From positions 248,001 to 312,000 of the forward strand of contig NZ_BLJE01000001.1 of the NCBI RefSeq assembly GCF_009811795.1: a stretch of DNA of 64,000 nt, given 5' to 3'. Each line of letters begins with the position of its first letter. The first letter of the stretch is position 1. Position numbers and translations under genes: made by a program. The notes under the pieces were generated by a model. It made no database searches, was not told the origin of the DNA, and saw only the letters and a program-made list of their open reading frames with translations. Positions 35,435 through 43,716 of this stretch are shown piece by piece. Source of the stretch: Litoreibacter roseus (lineage in GTDB: Bacteria > Pseudomonadota > Alphaproteobacteria > Rhodobacterales > Rhodobacteraceae).

Positions 35435-36036
35435 GCGCAGATTTGAAAGAAAGTCCGTCCCAGACGGCCGGGCCTTATGTTCACATAGGGTGCGTGCCCA
35501 GTTTTGCGGGATTAGAGGGCATGTATAGGGGACGCGATCTAGGCGCCCAGATGATACGGGACGGCGTGGTCGGAGAGCGGATCACAATTCAAGGCCGCAT
35601 TTTCGATGGTGCTGGCGAGGCATCAAAAGATGCGATGGTAGAGATCTGGCAAGCCGACTCAGCCGGTCGCTTCAACAGCCCCGGAGACACAGGTGAGGCA
35701 TCGGATCCGTCTTTTTCCGGGTGGGGTCGTCAGCCGACCGATGGCGAGACCGGTCTGTTTCGGTTCGAGACCATCAAGCCCGGAGCGGTTCCTTGGAATG
35801 ATGGACGCCAACAGGCGCCGCATATCTCTGTTTGGGTTGTTGCACGCGGAATAAATCTTGGACTGCACACGCGGATATACTTCTCGGACGAGGCGGCCAA
35901 CGCGGATGATCCTCTGCTTTCGATGATTTCTGACACGGCCCGGCGGTCCACCTTGGTCGCCAACCGCTCTGGTGATACGTTTCATTTCGACATACACCTG
36001 CAAGGCGAGAAAGAGACGGTATTTTTCGATGTCTGA
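35431..36036 (+). CDS. pcaG: protocatechuate 3,4-dioxygenase alpha subunit PcaG
   Basis: A 201-aa non-catalytic partner of PcaH. It starts SPSQTAGPYVHIGCVP and has IQGRIFDGAGEASKDAMVEI, WGRQPTDGETGLFRFETIKP and APHISVWVVARGINLGLHTR, all typical of PcaG. The C-terminus FHFDIHLQGEKETVFFDV ends in the usual FFD-x pattern. It overlaps pcaH by 4 nt and the next gene by 8 nt. Confidence 0.95.
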   Translation: MSADLKESPSQTAGPYVHIGCVPSFAGLEGMYRGRDLGAQMIRDGVVGERITIQGRIFDGAGEASKDAMVEIWQADSAGRFNSPGDTGEASDPSFSGWGRQPTDGETGLFRFETIKPGAVPWNDGRQQAPHISVWVVARGINLGLHTRIYFSDEAANADDPLLSMISDTARRSTLVANRSGDTFHFDIHLQGEKETVFFDV

Positions 36037-36871
36037 CGTTGCCGGAAAACCCTGCATTCTATGTTGCGCGATCACCGGGTCGGTACCGCGAAAGTCTGAT
36101 AATCCTGCGGTTCCAATCACGGTCTCTGAACAAGTTGAATCGAGCCATGCGGCGGTTGAGGCCGGGGCATCCATCATACATGCACATGTCAGAAACGCCG
36201 ACGAAACGCCCTCAAGTGATCCTGAAAAATTCGCGGCATTGAAAGAAGGGCTTGAGAAACACTGTCCTGGAGTGATCATCCAATTCTCAACGGGCGGTAG
36301 ATCGGGTGCCGGGAAAGAGCGGGGCGGCATGCTGTCCCTACGACCGGATATGGCGTCGCTTTCCGTCGGCTCCAACAACTTTCCCACCCGCGTTTATGAA
36401 AATTCACCTGATCTGGTGGCATGGCTGTCGGAAGAGATGCAGCGCTACGATATTATGCCCGAGGTCGAAGCGTTCGATCTGAGCCATATCCTTCAGGCGA
36501 TTAAGTTGCAGGGCGACGGAAAGCTCCACAAAAAGCTCTACGTGCAATTTGTGATGGGCGTCAAAAACGCGATGCCTGCGGACCGGGCGATCTTCGACAT
36601 CTATCTGCAGGAGGTAACCCGCCGCGCGCCGGAAGCCGTTTGGTGTGCCGCTGGTATCGGCGCAGCGCAGATTGTTGTGAACGAGTGGGCGATCGCGGCC
36701 GGAGGTCATACGCGGGCCGGGCTTGAAGACAATGTGCGGCTGGATCGCGACCGGTTGGCGCCATCGAACGCTGCATTAATTGAGCGGGCCGCTGAGATCT
36801 GCGCGCGCTACGACAGGCCAGTCGCGACATCTGCCCAAGCGCGGGAAATTCTGGGGTTGCGCGCCGGGTGA
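36029..36871 (+). CDS. beta-keto acid cleavage enzyme (BKACE, DUF849 family)
   Basis: A 280-aa zinc enzyme of the BKACE family, TIM-barrel fold. The zinc-binding HAH is in IIHAHVRNADE (near residue 48). The active-site STGGRSG follows GVIIQF, and the NEWA segment is near residue 217. The family joins a beta-keto acid with acetyl-CoA to give acetoacetate and a shorter acyl-CoA. Inside the pca operon the expected substrate is beta-ketoadipate, giving succinyl-CoA and acetoacetate, which would replace PcaI/PcaJ plus PcaF. The start at 36029 overlaps pcaG by 8 nt; an earlier in-frame start overlaps much more. Substrate is inferred from context. Confidence 0.85.
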   Translation: MSDVAGKPCILCCAITGSVPRKSDNPAVPITVSEQVESSHAAVEAGASIIHAHVRNADETPSSDPEKFAALKEGLEKHCPGVIIQFSTGGRSGAGKERGGMLSLRPDMASLSVGSNNFPTRVYENSPDLVAWLSEEMQRYDIMPEVEAFDLSHILQAIKLQGDGKLHKKLYVQFVMGVKNAMPADRAIFDIYLQEVTRRAPEAVWCAAGIGAAQIVVNEWAIAAGGHTRAGLEDNVRLDRDRLAPSNAALIERAAEICARYDRPVATSAQAREILGLRAG

Positions 36872-37926
36872 GCGATATCTTCTCTCACGGTTGGCTGGGC
36901 GGTCTGTTTGGTGATCCAGATATGGCCCGTTTGCTGTCGGCGGAGTATCAGTTGGCCGCGATGATCCGCGTCGAGCAGGTCTACACCACCGCGCTTGGCG
37001 AGGTGGGGCAAATACCGAAAGATGCGGCACGGGCGGCAGCTGATGCCATTTTGGTGGCACCGATAGATATGAAAGCGCTGTCAGATGCCGCCGCGCGGGA
37101 TGGCATTCCCGTTCCTGATCTGGTTCGGCAAATTAAAGCACATGCGCCTGAGGGCCTTCACCACACAATCCATACTGGGATGACCACACAAGACGTTGTG
37201 GACACGAGTCTTGTTCTGATTCTGAAAGACATTCTCGATGTGCTGGACAGCCGGTTGGCTGATTTGATCGCGGCACTTGAAAAAATCCGGGCGGAGTACG
37301 GGAAACTGCCATTGATGGGACAGACGTGGATGCAGGCCGCTCTGCCAATCACTGTTGCAGATCGCGTATCCACATGGGTTACCCCTTTGAAGGATCATCA
37401 ACTCCGTCTCGCTGAGATGCGTCCCCGGCTTTTGCGTCTCTCTTTGGGTGGGCCTGTCGGAACGCGCGCGCAAATGGGTGAGTACGGTGATACGATTGCC
37501 ACCAATATGGCCTGCGCGCTTGAGATCGGGAACCCGGACAAGGCATGGCATACAACACGTGCGCCAATCGCCGAACTCGCGTCTTGGCTGTCGCTTGTTT
37601 CCGGCGCGCTTGGGAAACTTGGGCAGGACGTGGCGCTGATGGCGCAGCAGGGGATCGACGCTATCGAACTGCGCGGAGGCGGGGCATCCTCTGCGATGGG
37701 ACACAAAAAAAATCCCATTGTGGCTCATCTTCTTGTTGCGCTGGCGCGCTTTAATGCGGCGCAGGTTTCGGGCGTGCATCAAGCGCTGCTGCATGAGCAG
37801 GAACGATCTGGTGCGGCTTGGATGCTGGAATGGATGATATTGCCCCAGATGCTGCAGACGACCGGCCGCAGTCTGATCGCAGCAGGCGAATTATTGTCTC
37901 ATGTCAAGCGCATTGGTGATCGTTGA
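36868..37926 (+). CDS. pcaB: 3-carboxy-cis,cis-muconate cycloisomerase PcaB
   Basis: A 352-aa member of the fumarase/aspartase superfamily that lactonises beta-carboxymuconate. Family motifs are HTIHTGMTTQDVVDTSLVL (near residue 95), LGGPVGTRAQMGEYG and the superfamily signature GGGASSAMGHKKNPIVAHL (near 270). It starts with GTG overlapping the previous stop by 4 nt. It is somewhat shorter than many PcaB proteins (about 350-450 aa) but looks complete. It closes the pca operon; pcaD (enol-lactone hydrolase) is not in the window. Confidence 0.92.
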   Translation: MSDIFSHGWLGGLFGDPDMARLLSAEYQLAAMIRVEQVYTTALGEVGQIPKDAARAAADAILVAPIDMKALSDAAARDGIPVPDLVRQIKAHAPEGLHHTIHTGMTTQDVVDTSLVLILKDILDVLDSRLADLIAALEKIRAEYGKLPLMGQTWMQAALPITVADRVSTWVTPLKDHQLRLAEMRPRLLRLSLGGPVGTRAQMGEYGDTIATNMACALEIGNPDKAWHTTRAPIAELASWLSLVSGALGKLGQDVALMAQQGIDAIELRGGGASSAMGHKKNPIVAHLLVALARFNAAQVSGVHQALLHEQERSGAAWMLEWMILPQMLQTTGRSLIAAGELLSHVKRIGDR

Positions 37927-38327
37927 CCTTATGGAGCCCACGAGAAATCCGAGCGTATGCGACGGTCGGGTTAACTGATGACCATGGGTCAACTCGTGGC
38001 CGAACCTGAGTCGAAAAATCTGGGTTGATTTGGATAGTAGGCAGATATTCTCGCTATTCTGCAACTTTTCGATCTGTCTTCGCCCATCAAAGCGCTTAGA
38101 TTTTCCACTTTAAGTTGAGTTAAATTGGCGAGATTCGACACAAGGCGAGCGAAAATTCGCCTTTTTATCGTCATATCAAGTCGTAAAAATGCGTTCTGGC
38201 CAAAAAAGTAGCCAGAGTGCAACAGATGCACGGTTTTGCGTCAGGCCTAAACCGAACAAATGCTGAATACACTCGCGGCGATCTCTATAACTCTTGGCCA
38301 GGGTGTGTATTGAGGGGTTGAGGAAAC
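37927..38327 (+). other. 401-bp region between pcaB and the Hint/RTX gene
   Basis: No gene is seen. It contains a likely terminator at 38142-38166 and, in its last 150 bp, probably the promoter of the Hint/RTX gene. The stretch from 38030 to 38170 is AT-rich compared with the surroundings. Confidence 0.5.
38142..38166 (+). terminator. probable Rho-independent terminator
   Basis: A 7-bp stem AAGGCGA/TCGCCTT with an 8-nt loop is followed by five T residues. It lies about 215 bp after the pcaB stop and could end that operon, or insulate the next gene from read-through. Confidence 0.6.
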
Positions 38328-41300
38328 GTGGCACAGATTGCAGCATGGCTGTTCGGATCTTCTGCGTTGGCGGAAGACAGCATCACGGGGAATGGTGCGC
38401 AAAACGGCAGCTATCAGAATGGCGCAACCGCGTCCGGTGGCCAAGGTCGGTTCGACGGGAACAATGACTACGTTCTTGTAGCGCCTGATCCAATTTTCCA
38501 GCTTGCGACCGGGACGATTGTCACCGAGTTCACGCCTGATACCGTTCACAACGGAACGCTGATGTCCCGCGACAGCTCGGGCAATGATGACGGCGGTCAC
38601 TTCCGGCTTCGGGTCGAGTCCAACGGCAGCATCGAAGTGCGCCACCAGACCTCAAGCAACTCAACCACGTATTCTACCTCCAACGGGTTTTACAGTGCGG
38701 GCGACACACTGCGCGTCACCTATTCATGGGACAATGGAAATGGCGGCGGGGACTACACGGTCGAAAACCTGACCGACGGCACATCTTTTACGACGCCGAC
38801 CTCGACAAACCTTACAATGGATATGGGTGGGTCGTTCAACGAACCATGGACGTTCGGCGCATCTCAGTCCAACTCAGGCAACAACACAGCCACACCGCTG
38901 AATACTTATTTCGACGGGTCAATCGACTACATCTCGATTTTTGACACGGTTGAGACACCGGATAGTCCGTTCGTCCTTGATGGCATCGTGTCAGGTACAT
39001 CTGGCAACGATGTTATAGATGACAGCTACACAAACGATCCGGACGGTGATCTGATCGACCGAAATGACGCCACCGGCGTTTTCGGAACCGAAGGCAACGA
39101 CGACGTGGTGCTTGCGGGCGATGGGAACGATGCCATCAACTCAGGATCTGGCGACGATCAGGTCTTCGGTCAGGATGGCGACGACGTCATTGATGGCGGG
39201 ATCGGTGCGGATCAGCTTTCGGGTGGACGCGGAAACGACATAATCAACGACGGCGACGGGGCGGCACAGGACCCTGTTGTCATCACGGATGAGAACTTCT
39301 CCGGCGGCGCGTCCGGTTGGTCGAACAACGCAACCTCTGCTGCATCGCCGGCCCCCAGCAGACATCTTGGACCGCTGCAGGACAGCAACAACGCCCAGTC
39401 CCTATTTAAGACGTTTTCTCTGGATCCAGGTCGACCCGCAGCGGTCGTCGAGTTCGATCTCTACCGGATGGGGGGATGGGACGGCGAACCCATTACCATC
39501 TATGGCAATGATGAAGTCATCTTTCAGGATCTGTTTGAGGATACAGATGGCGCCCGGACGCTGACGTCACAGGTCGAAGTCGATGGTGTGTTTTACGATA
39601 TTACCTTGGATGCGCCGAACGCGTCGTCCGGTCCGACAGGCAATGCCAACAACATCCAAGTCTATAACGTCAGGCTCGAGATCACCGACCCGGGCGACAC
39701 CTTCAAGTTGGGTTTCGGTATCAACACGACCGTGTCGACCGAGACTATCGGTATCGACAACCTCAAGATCATTTCAGCAGATGATCCCGCGACCGATATT
39801 GACGCCACCACAGCTCTTCCGACAGACGATATTCTGATCGGCGGAGATGGGGACGACACGCTGACGGCGACCTCTGGCGATGACATTCTCTACGGCGACC
39901 AGCAAGGTCAGGACATCACAGAGAAGTTTCAGTATGAAGTCTACGACTTCAACTTTTCTTCAGACGCGGGACAGGCGTTCGATATCGAGAGCGGAACGCT
40001 GGTCGACAGTGGTGACACCAGCAGTTTCGATGTCAGCGCGCTGGCAAATGCGGCGCGTGGCACAACGGGTAACCCGGAAGATTTCGGGATAATCTATACA
40101 TCCGAGCTGCGGCCTACAGAGGATGGAACCTACCGCTTTACGACCACGTCCGATGACGGGTCGACAATTCGCATCATCGACAGTGACGGAAATCCGCTGA
40201 CCTTTGCCAACCAGACTGGTGGCAACCTCCCCTATATGAACAACGACTTCCACCAAGGCGCGACGCAGCGCTTTGGGGACGTGGCGCTGGACGCTGGCGA
40301 AACCTACACCATCGAAGTTCGGTATTGGGAAAACCGCGGTGGGGACTCGCTTTCAAGCACAATCAGAACGCCAAGCGGCGCGACATCGAACCTGTTAACC
40401 AGTCCGTTGGTAGGTTTTGTCGCTGAACCGGAAAGCGGGAATGACGGCAACGATATCCTGTCGGGTGGTGATGGCGCTGATGAGCTTTATGGCCAGGGTG
40501 GTGATGACACGCTGACTGGTGGAGCGGGCGCAGATATTCTGTCCGGCGGCAGCGGAAACGACACGTTGAATGTCGGCGGAGGGGACTCAGCGGACGGTGG
40601 GGACGGGGATGACACGTTCATCATCGACGGCACAGCGCTCGGATCTGGCGAAGTTTCCATCATCGGTGGTGAAGGGAATGAGACGAACGGTGACACTCTT
40701 GATTTCAACGGATTCCTCGAAAAAGGGTCTGTGGTCCGCACAAATGAGGATGACGGTGCGGGTGGAATATCCGGCAGCGCGACCTTGCTTGATGGGACAA
40801 AAGTCAACTTCCAAAATATCGAGACGATCATCTGCTTCACGCCATCCACCACCATCATGACAGAAAGCGGACCCTGTCGGGTTGATAAGCTGCGCCCCGG
40901 AGATCGCATTCAAACACGAGACAACGGACTACAACCATTACTCTGGGTCGGGCGCCGGGACCTCGACGCGGTTGACTTGGCCCACCAATCCAAGCTCGCG
41001 CCGGTGCGCGTGCGCGCCGGCGCATTTGGACCGGGTGTTCCGGAACGTGATGTTATCGTGTCGCCCCAGCACCGCTTGCTGACAAGTTGTCCAATGAATG
41101 CACTTTTGTTCGGCGACAGTGAGGTTCTTGCCCCGGCCGTCGGGCTGGTGGATGGCACACACGTTGTACGTGACACTCAGGTTACCGAGGTCAGCTACAT
41201 CCACCTGCTATTTGAGGAACATCAGATCGTCATGGCTGAAGGGCTCTGGAGCGAGAGCTTGTTCATGGGGCAGATGTCGCTTGCCGCTTTGGGTGAGGAT

Positions 41301-41414
41301 GTCAGGCACGAGCTTGAAACGCTATTCCCGGAGCTCGACAGCACCGATGGCGCACGACGGTTCCTGGGTGTGAGTGAAGCCAAAGTGTTGCAACCCTATG
41401 CGTTCGCGCAATAG
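38328..41414 (+). CDS. large multidomain LamG/RTX/PA14/Hint protein
   Basis: A 1028-aa protein with a GTG start and no signal peptide. Order: a LamG/concanavalin-like domain (about residues 20-215); RTX-type Gly/Asp repeats (about 225-310, for example GNDDVVLAGDGNDAINSGSG); a jelly-roll domain (about 315-495); a short RTX block (504-526); a PA14-like domain (about 530-698, with YRFTTTSDDGSTIRIIDSDG); a third RTX block (704-765); and a C-terminal Hint domain beginning at Cys836 (CFTPSTTIMTESGPCRVDKL). RTX repeats bind calcium and usually mark type I secretion. The Hint_2 class is common in Rhodobacterales and may self-cleave at the cysteine. A surface or adhesive role is likely; function is unknown. 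Confidence 0.85.
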   Translation: MAQIAAWLFGSSALAEDSITGNGAQNGSYQNGATASGGQGRFDGNNDYVLVAPDPIFQLATGTIVTEFTPDTVHNGTLMSRDSSGNDDGGHFRLRVESNGSIEVRHQTSSNSTTYSTSNGFYSAGDTLRVTYSWDNGNGGGDYTVENLTDGTSFTTPTSTNLTMDMGGSFNEPWTFGASQSNSGNNTATPLNTYFDGSIDYISIFDTVETPDSPFVLDGIVSGTSGNDVIDDSYTNDPDGDLIDRNDATGVFGTEGNDDVVLAGDGNDAINSGSGDDQVFGQDGDDVIDGGIGADQLSGGRGNDIINDGDGAAQDPVVITDENFSGGASGWSNNATSAASPAPSRHLGPLQDSNNAQSLFKTFSLDPGRPAAVVEFDLYRMGGWDGEPITIYGNDEVIFQDLFEDTDGARTLTSQVEVDGVFYDITLDAPNASSGPTGNANNIQVYNVRLEITDPGDTFKLGFGINTTVSTETIGIDNLKIISADDPATDIDATTALPTDDILIGGDGDDTLTATSGDDILYGDQQGQDITEKFQYEVYDFNFSSDAGQAFDIESGTLVDSGDTSSFDVSALANAARGTTGNPEDFGIIYTSELRPTEDGTYRFTTTSDDGSTIRIIDSDGNPLTFANQTGGNLPYMNNDFHQGATQRFGDVALDAGETYTIEVRYWENRGGDSLSSTIRTPSGATSNLLTSPLVGFVAEPESGNDGNDILSGGDGADELYGQGGDDTLTGGAGADILSGGSGNDTLNVGGGDSADGGDGDDTFIIDGTALGSGEVSIIGGEGNETNGDTLDFNGFLEKGSVVRTNEDDGAGGISGSATLLDGTKVNFQNIETIICFTPSTTIMTESGPCRVDKLRPGDRIQTRDNGLQPLLWVGRRDLDAVDLAHQSKLAPVRVRAGAFGPGVPERDVIVSPQHRLLTSCPMNALLFGDSEVLAPAVGLVDGTHVVRDTQVTEVSYIHLLFEEHQIVMAEGLWSESLFMGQMSLAALGEDVRHELETLFPELDSTDGARRFLGVSEAKVLQPYAFAQ

Positions 41415-41432
41415 TCCGGGACTGATCCTGGC

Positions 41433-42863
41433 TCAGATATAGGGGATGTCGCTCAGGTGCGGGACAGTCCGTTCTGCGATTTGATCATACGCTTTATCGC
41501 GCCTGCGAAACGCTAACGGAAGCTGCATTGAGAGCTGAAGCAGGCGGCGGTCGTTATAGGGATTTACGATAAAGTTATTCGGCACCCCATATTCCCGAGC
41601 ACCCTGATTGTGCGGAAGCACAATGTCGGTCCAGAGCAGATCATAGACTTTAGAGCGTCCAACCTCGGGCAACGTCTGATACCACATCATAAATTCGTGG
41701 GTCCAACGGTCTGTCGTGGAATGCGCCGCGCCGGACGCCTCGCCAAGACGAAGCCGTCTGATCGCATGTGTGAGGTTCAAAGGGCCCTCGCTTTGCCCTG
41801 TCCAATTCGTTGCCCTGAGGATTCCCATGATGTTGCCCCGAGGCAGAACGTGACCCTCGGGCAGCGTTTCCATGATCCCAAGCGACCGCAGCGCTGTGCC
41901 GTAAATCGCGTAGCCGTTGCGAAGCAGATAGGTCTGTTTGGAACGCATGGTCAGTTTTTGAAACAGGTATTCCTCATGGGGGAGGTCAAGGCGACGTGCG
42001 ATGACCTTTGCGGTTTCTGAATCGAGCCCGGACTGCCGATGAAACCGCCACGTGAAGAGCGTTCGGGCGCGGTGTATTTCTGCCGATCCCACGCCGATTA
42101 GACATCGGGAGTCTCGTCCCCCGGACAGGGGGACCATACATGTCTGGGTTCGCAGGATCTCACAAAACACGGCTCTCAGGCGTTCGATGATCAGGTCTGT
42201 TGTTTCGACCGGTGTATCTTGACGGACCTCCAGATCGGTGTCCGGTCGTGGCCAGAAGCGCGCGGTCGTGAACGTTCTGAGATCGAGATAAAAGTTCGCC
42301 AGCATGCGCTTTACGCGCTGGTCCCGAGTGTGCCCCAGGGTATAGAACTGTGCGCCCGACCGGATGTCGTCAAATGGCACAACTTCGTTGGGCAAAATGT
42401 CATCGCGAAGGGCGAGCATCAGCGAAGAAGCCACAATGCGGGTTGTTGGATCATAAACCATGCCGAGATCGGCGACCGGATCAGTATAGACGCTCTGGAA
42501 CTCTGGCGTCAGCACAGCGAAGAGGTAGCGCCCGGCGCACCCCGTGATCGTCTCTTCGACCGCATCAATGAAACCGGGATCTGTTGCAGCCAGTCTGAAT
42601 TTTACGCCTTTGTGCAGGGACTTGCCATTTGCGTCTACTGCGATGCCCAGAAGAAACCCGACTGGCTTACCATTCGCATCGGTCAGTGGTGCAGTATCAA
42701 GCTTTTCGGAATGTCGAAGCGTCCAGCCGTTGCAGGCCTTTTCTTGCCAGCCCGGCGTGTCAAGCGAAGCCTCTTGCGACAGGATGAATTGGTAGATGAA
42801 GGTTTCTGCAAAGTCTCGATTGCTCTGTTCGCAACTCGTCAGGGCGGTGGGGCGCACGGTCAT
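41433..42863 (-). CDS. asparagine-synthetase-like PP-loop protein without the glutaminase cysteine
   Basis: A 476-aa protein. The C-terminal half holds the ATP-pyrophosphatase PP-loop MVPLSGGRDSRCLIGVG (near residue 240), as in AsnB and beta-lactam synthetase-like enzymes, followed by DSETAKVIARRLDLPHEEYL. The N-terminal half resembles the Ntn fold but lacks the catalytic Cys at position 2, so it should not use glutamine directly. Such proteins often adenylate carboxylates in surface-polymer or natural-product pathways. The ATG at 42863 was chosen over an upstream TTG; neither has a clear ribosome-binding site. It is convergent with the Hint/RTX gene. Substrate unknown. Confidence 0.75.
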   Translation of the reverse strand: MTVRPTALTSCEQSNRDFAETFIYQFILSQEASLDTPGWQEKACNGWTLRHSEKLDTAPLTDANGKPVGFLLGIAVDANGKSLHKGVKFRLAATDPGFIDAVEETITGCAGRYLFAVLTPEFQSVYTDPVADLGMVYDPTTRIVASSLMLALRDDILPNEVVPFDDIRSGAQFYTLGHTRDQRVKRMLANFYLDLRTFTTARFWPRPDTDLEVRQDTPVETTDLIIERLRAVFCEILRTQTCMVPLSGGRDSRCLIGVGSAEIHRARTLFTWRFHRQSGLDSETAKVIARRLDLPHEEYLFQKLTMRSKQTYLLRNGYAIYGTALRSLGIMETLPEGHVLPRGNIMGILRATNWTGQSEGPLNLTHAIRRLRLGEASGAAHSTTDRWTHEFMMWYQTLPEVGRSKVYDLLWTDIVLPHNQGAREYGVPNNFIVNPYNDRRLLQLSMQLPLAFRRRDKAYDQIAERTVPHLSDIPYI

Positions 42864-42934
42864 AAAGGCATGGGCTTTCGAAGATCTGTCGCGCCGAGCA
42901 GACAAAGATCGCCCGCATCTGTCAACCGCGGCGG

Positions 42935-43579
42935 CTAGCTGTCCTCCAGCAAGATTTTCAAGCGGGCAGCATGAGATGACCGAATATGTTTACGCGCGGC
43001 CGCCTCGGCTTCGACTGCGTCTCCGACGGCAATGGCGTCGATAATCTTCCGATGCTCGGAAATTGCCTGATCCTTCCGGGCCTCCAGTCCTAAGGTTGAC
43101 CGACCCAGCAGGGCCATGGACAGGTCCAGTCCGTCAATCATCTCGATGAGGTATCTGTTGCTGGCCCCGTGGCAGATTGTGCGATGAAAAAGCTTGTTCA
43201 GACGCGAGGCCTCAACCTCATTATCCTTTACTTCGATCTGCGCGGGCAGCATATCATAAAGCGCCGCGATTTCGACCTCTGACATTTGTCGGGCCGCTAG
43301 GCCGGCTGCTGTTCCCTCAAGAACCTCACGGATTTTGTAGAGTTCCGAGATAGACTGGAAATCCAGCTGCTTAACCACGGCGCCCTTGTGCGGGGCATGG
43401 GTGAGCAGACCGTCACTTTCCAGCCGCCGCAAAGCCTCGCGCACAGGTGTTCTGGACACGCCAAGGCTTTCTGCGATCTCGACCTCGCGCAGTTTTGCGC
43501 CCGGTTTCAAGTCGCCCGCGATAATCTTGTCGTGCAACGCGCGATACGCGTCATCTGCTGTGAGTTTCTTCTGCGCCAT
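42935..43579 (-). CDS. GntR-family regulator (FadR/FCD type)
   Basis: A 214-aa regulator. The winged helix-turn-helix has DAYRALHDKIIAGDLKPGAK and then AESLGVSRTPVREALRRLES. The FCD effector domain follows, with LYKIREVLEGTAAGLAARQM, LNKLFHRTICHGASNRYLIE and SEHRKIIDAIAVGDAVEAEA; FCD domains usually bind carboxylic acids through metal-binding His and Asp. The start at 43579 has AAAGGA 9 nt upstream. It is divergent from the TPP-enzyme/ALDH/tcuAB operon, with a perfect palindrome between, so it is probably the operon's repressor. Confidence 0.9.
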   Translation of the reverse strand: MAQKKLTADDAYRALHDKIIAGDLKPGAKLREVEIAESLGVSRTPVREALRRLESDGLLTHAPHKGAVVKQLDFQSISELYKIREVLEGTAAGLAARQMSEVEIAALYDMLPAQIEVKDNEVEASRLNKLFHRTICHGASNRYLIEMIDGLDLSMALLGRSTLGLEARKDQAISEHRKIIDAIAVGDAVEAEAAARKHIRSSHAARLKILLEDS

Positions 43580-43650
43580 GGCCTGTTCCTTTGGTCCGTT
43601 GATCAAACGCAGAAATTCATCCGGGTCCACAAAAATCGCTTGCAACTAAA

Positions 43651-43662
43651 ATTGTATACAAT
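43651..43662. promoter_or_regulatory. palindromic operator for the divergent GntR regulator
   Basis: ATTGTATACAAT is a perfect 12-bp palindrome and matches the TTGTATACAA type bound by FCD-class GntR regulators. A second, weaker half (TAATACAATC) follows. It lies 72 bp upstream of the GntR start and 55 bp upstream of the TPP-enzyme start, so it could control both directions. Confidence 0.75.
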
Positions 43663-43716
43663 GTAATACAATCTTAAAGCCGACGGTAAAACCACCACTC
43701 GGCACAGGAGAGAGTG

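Noticed and set aside
39005-40620. Tandem DNA repeats in the RTX regions
   Set aside because: The Gly/Asp codon repeats are diverged and in frame, so they are protein repeats, not a separate DNA repeat array or CRISPR.
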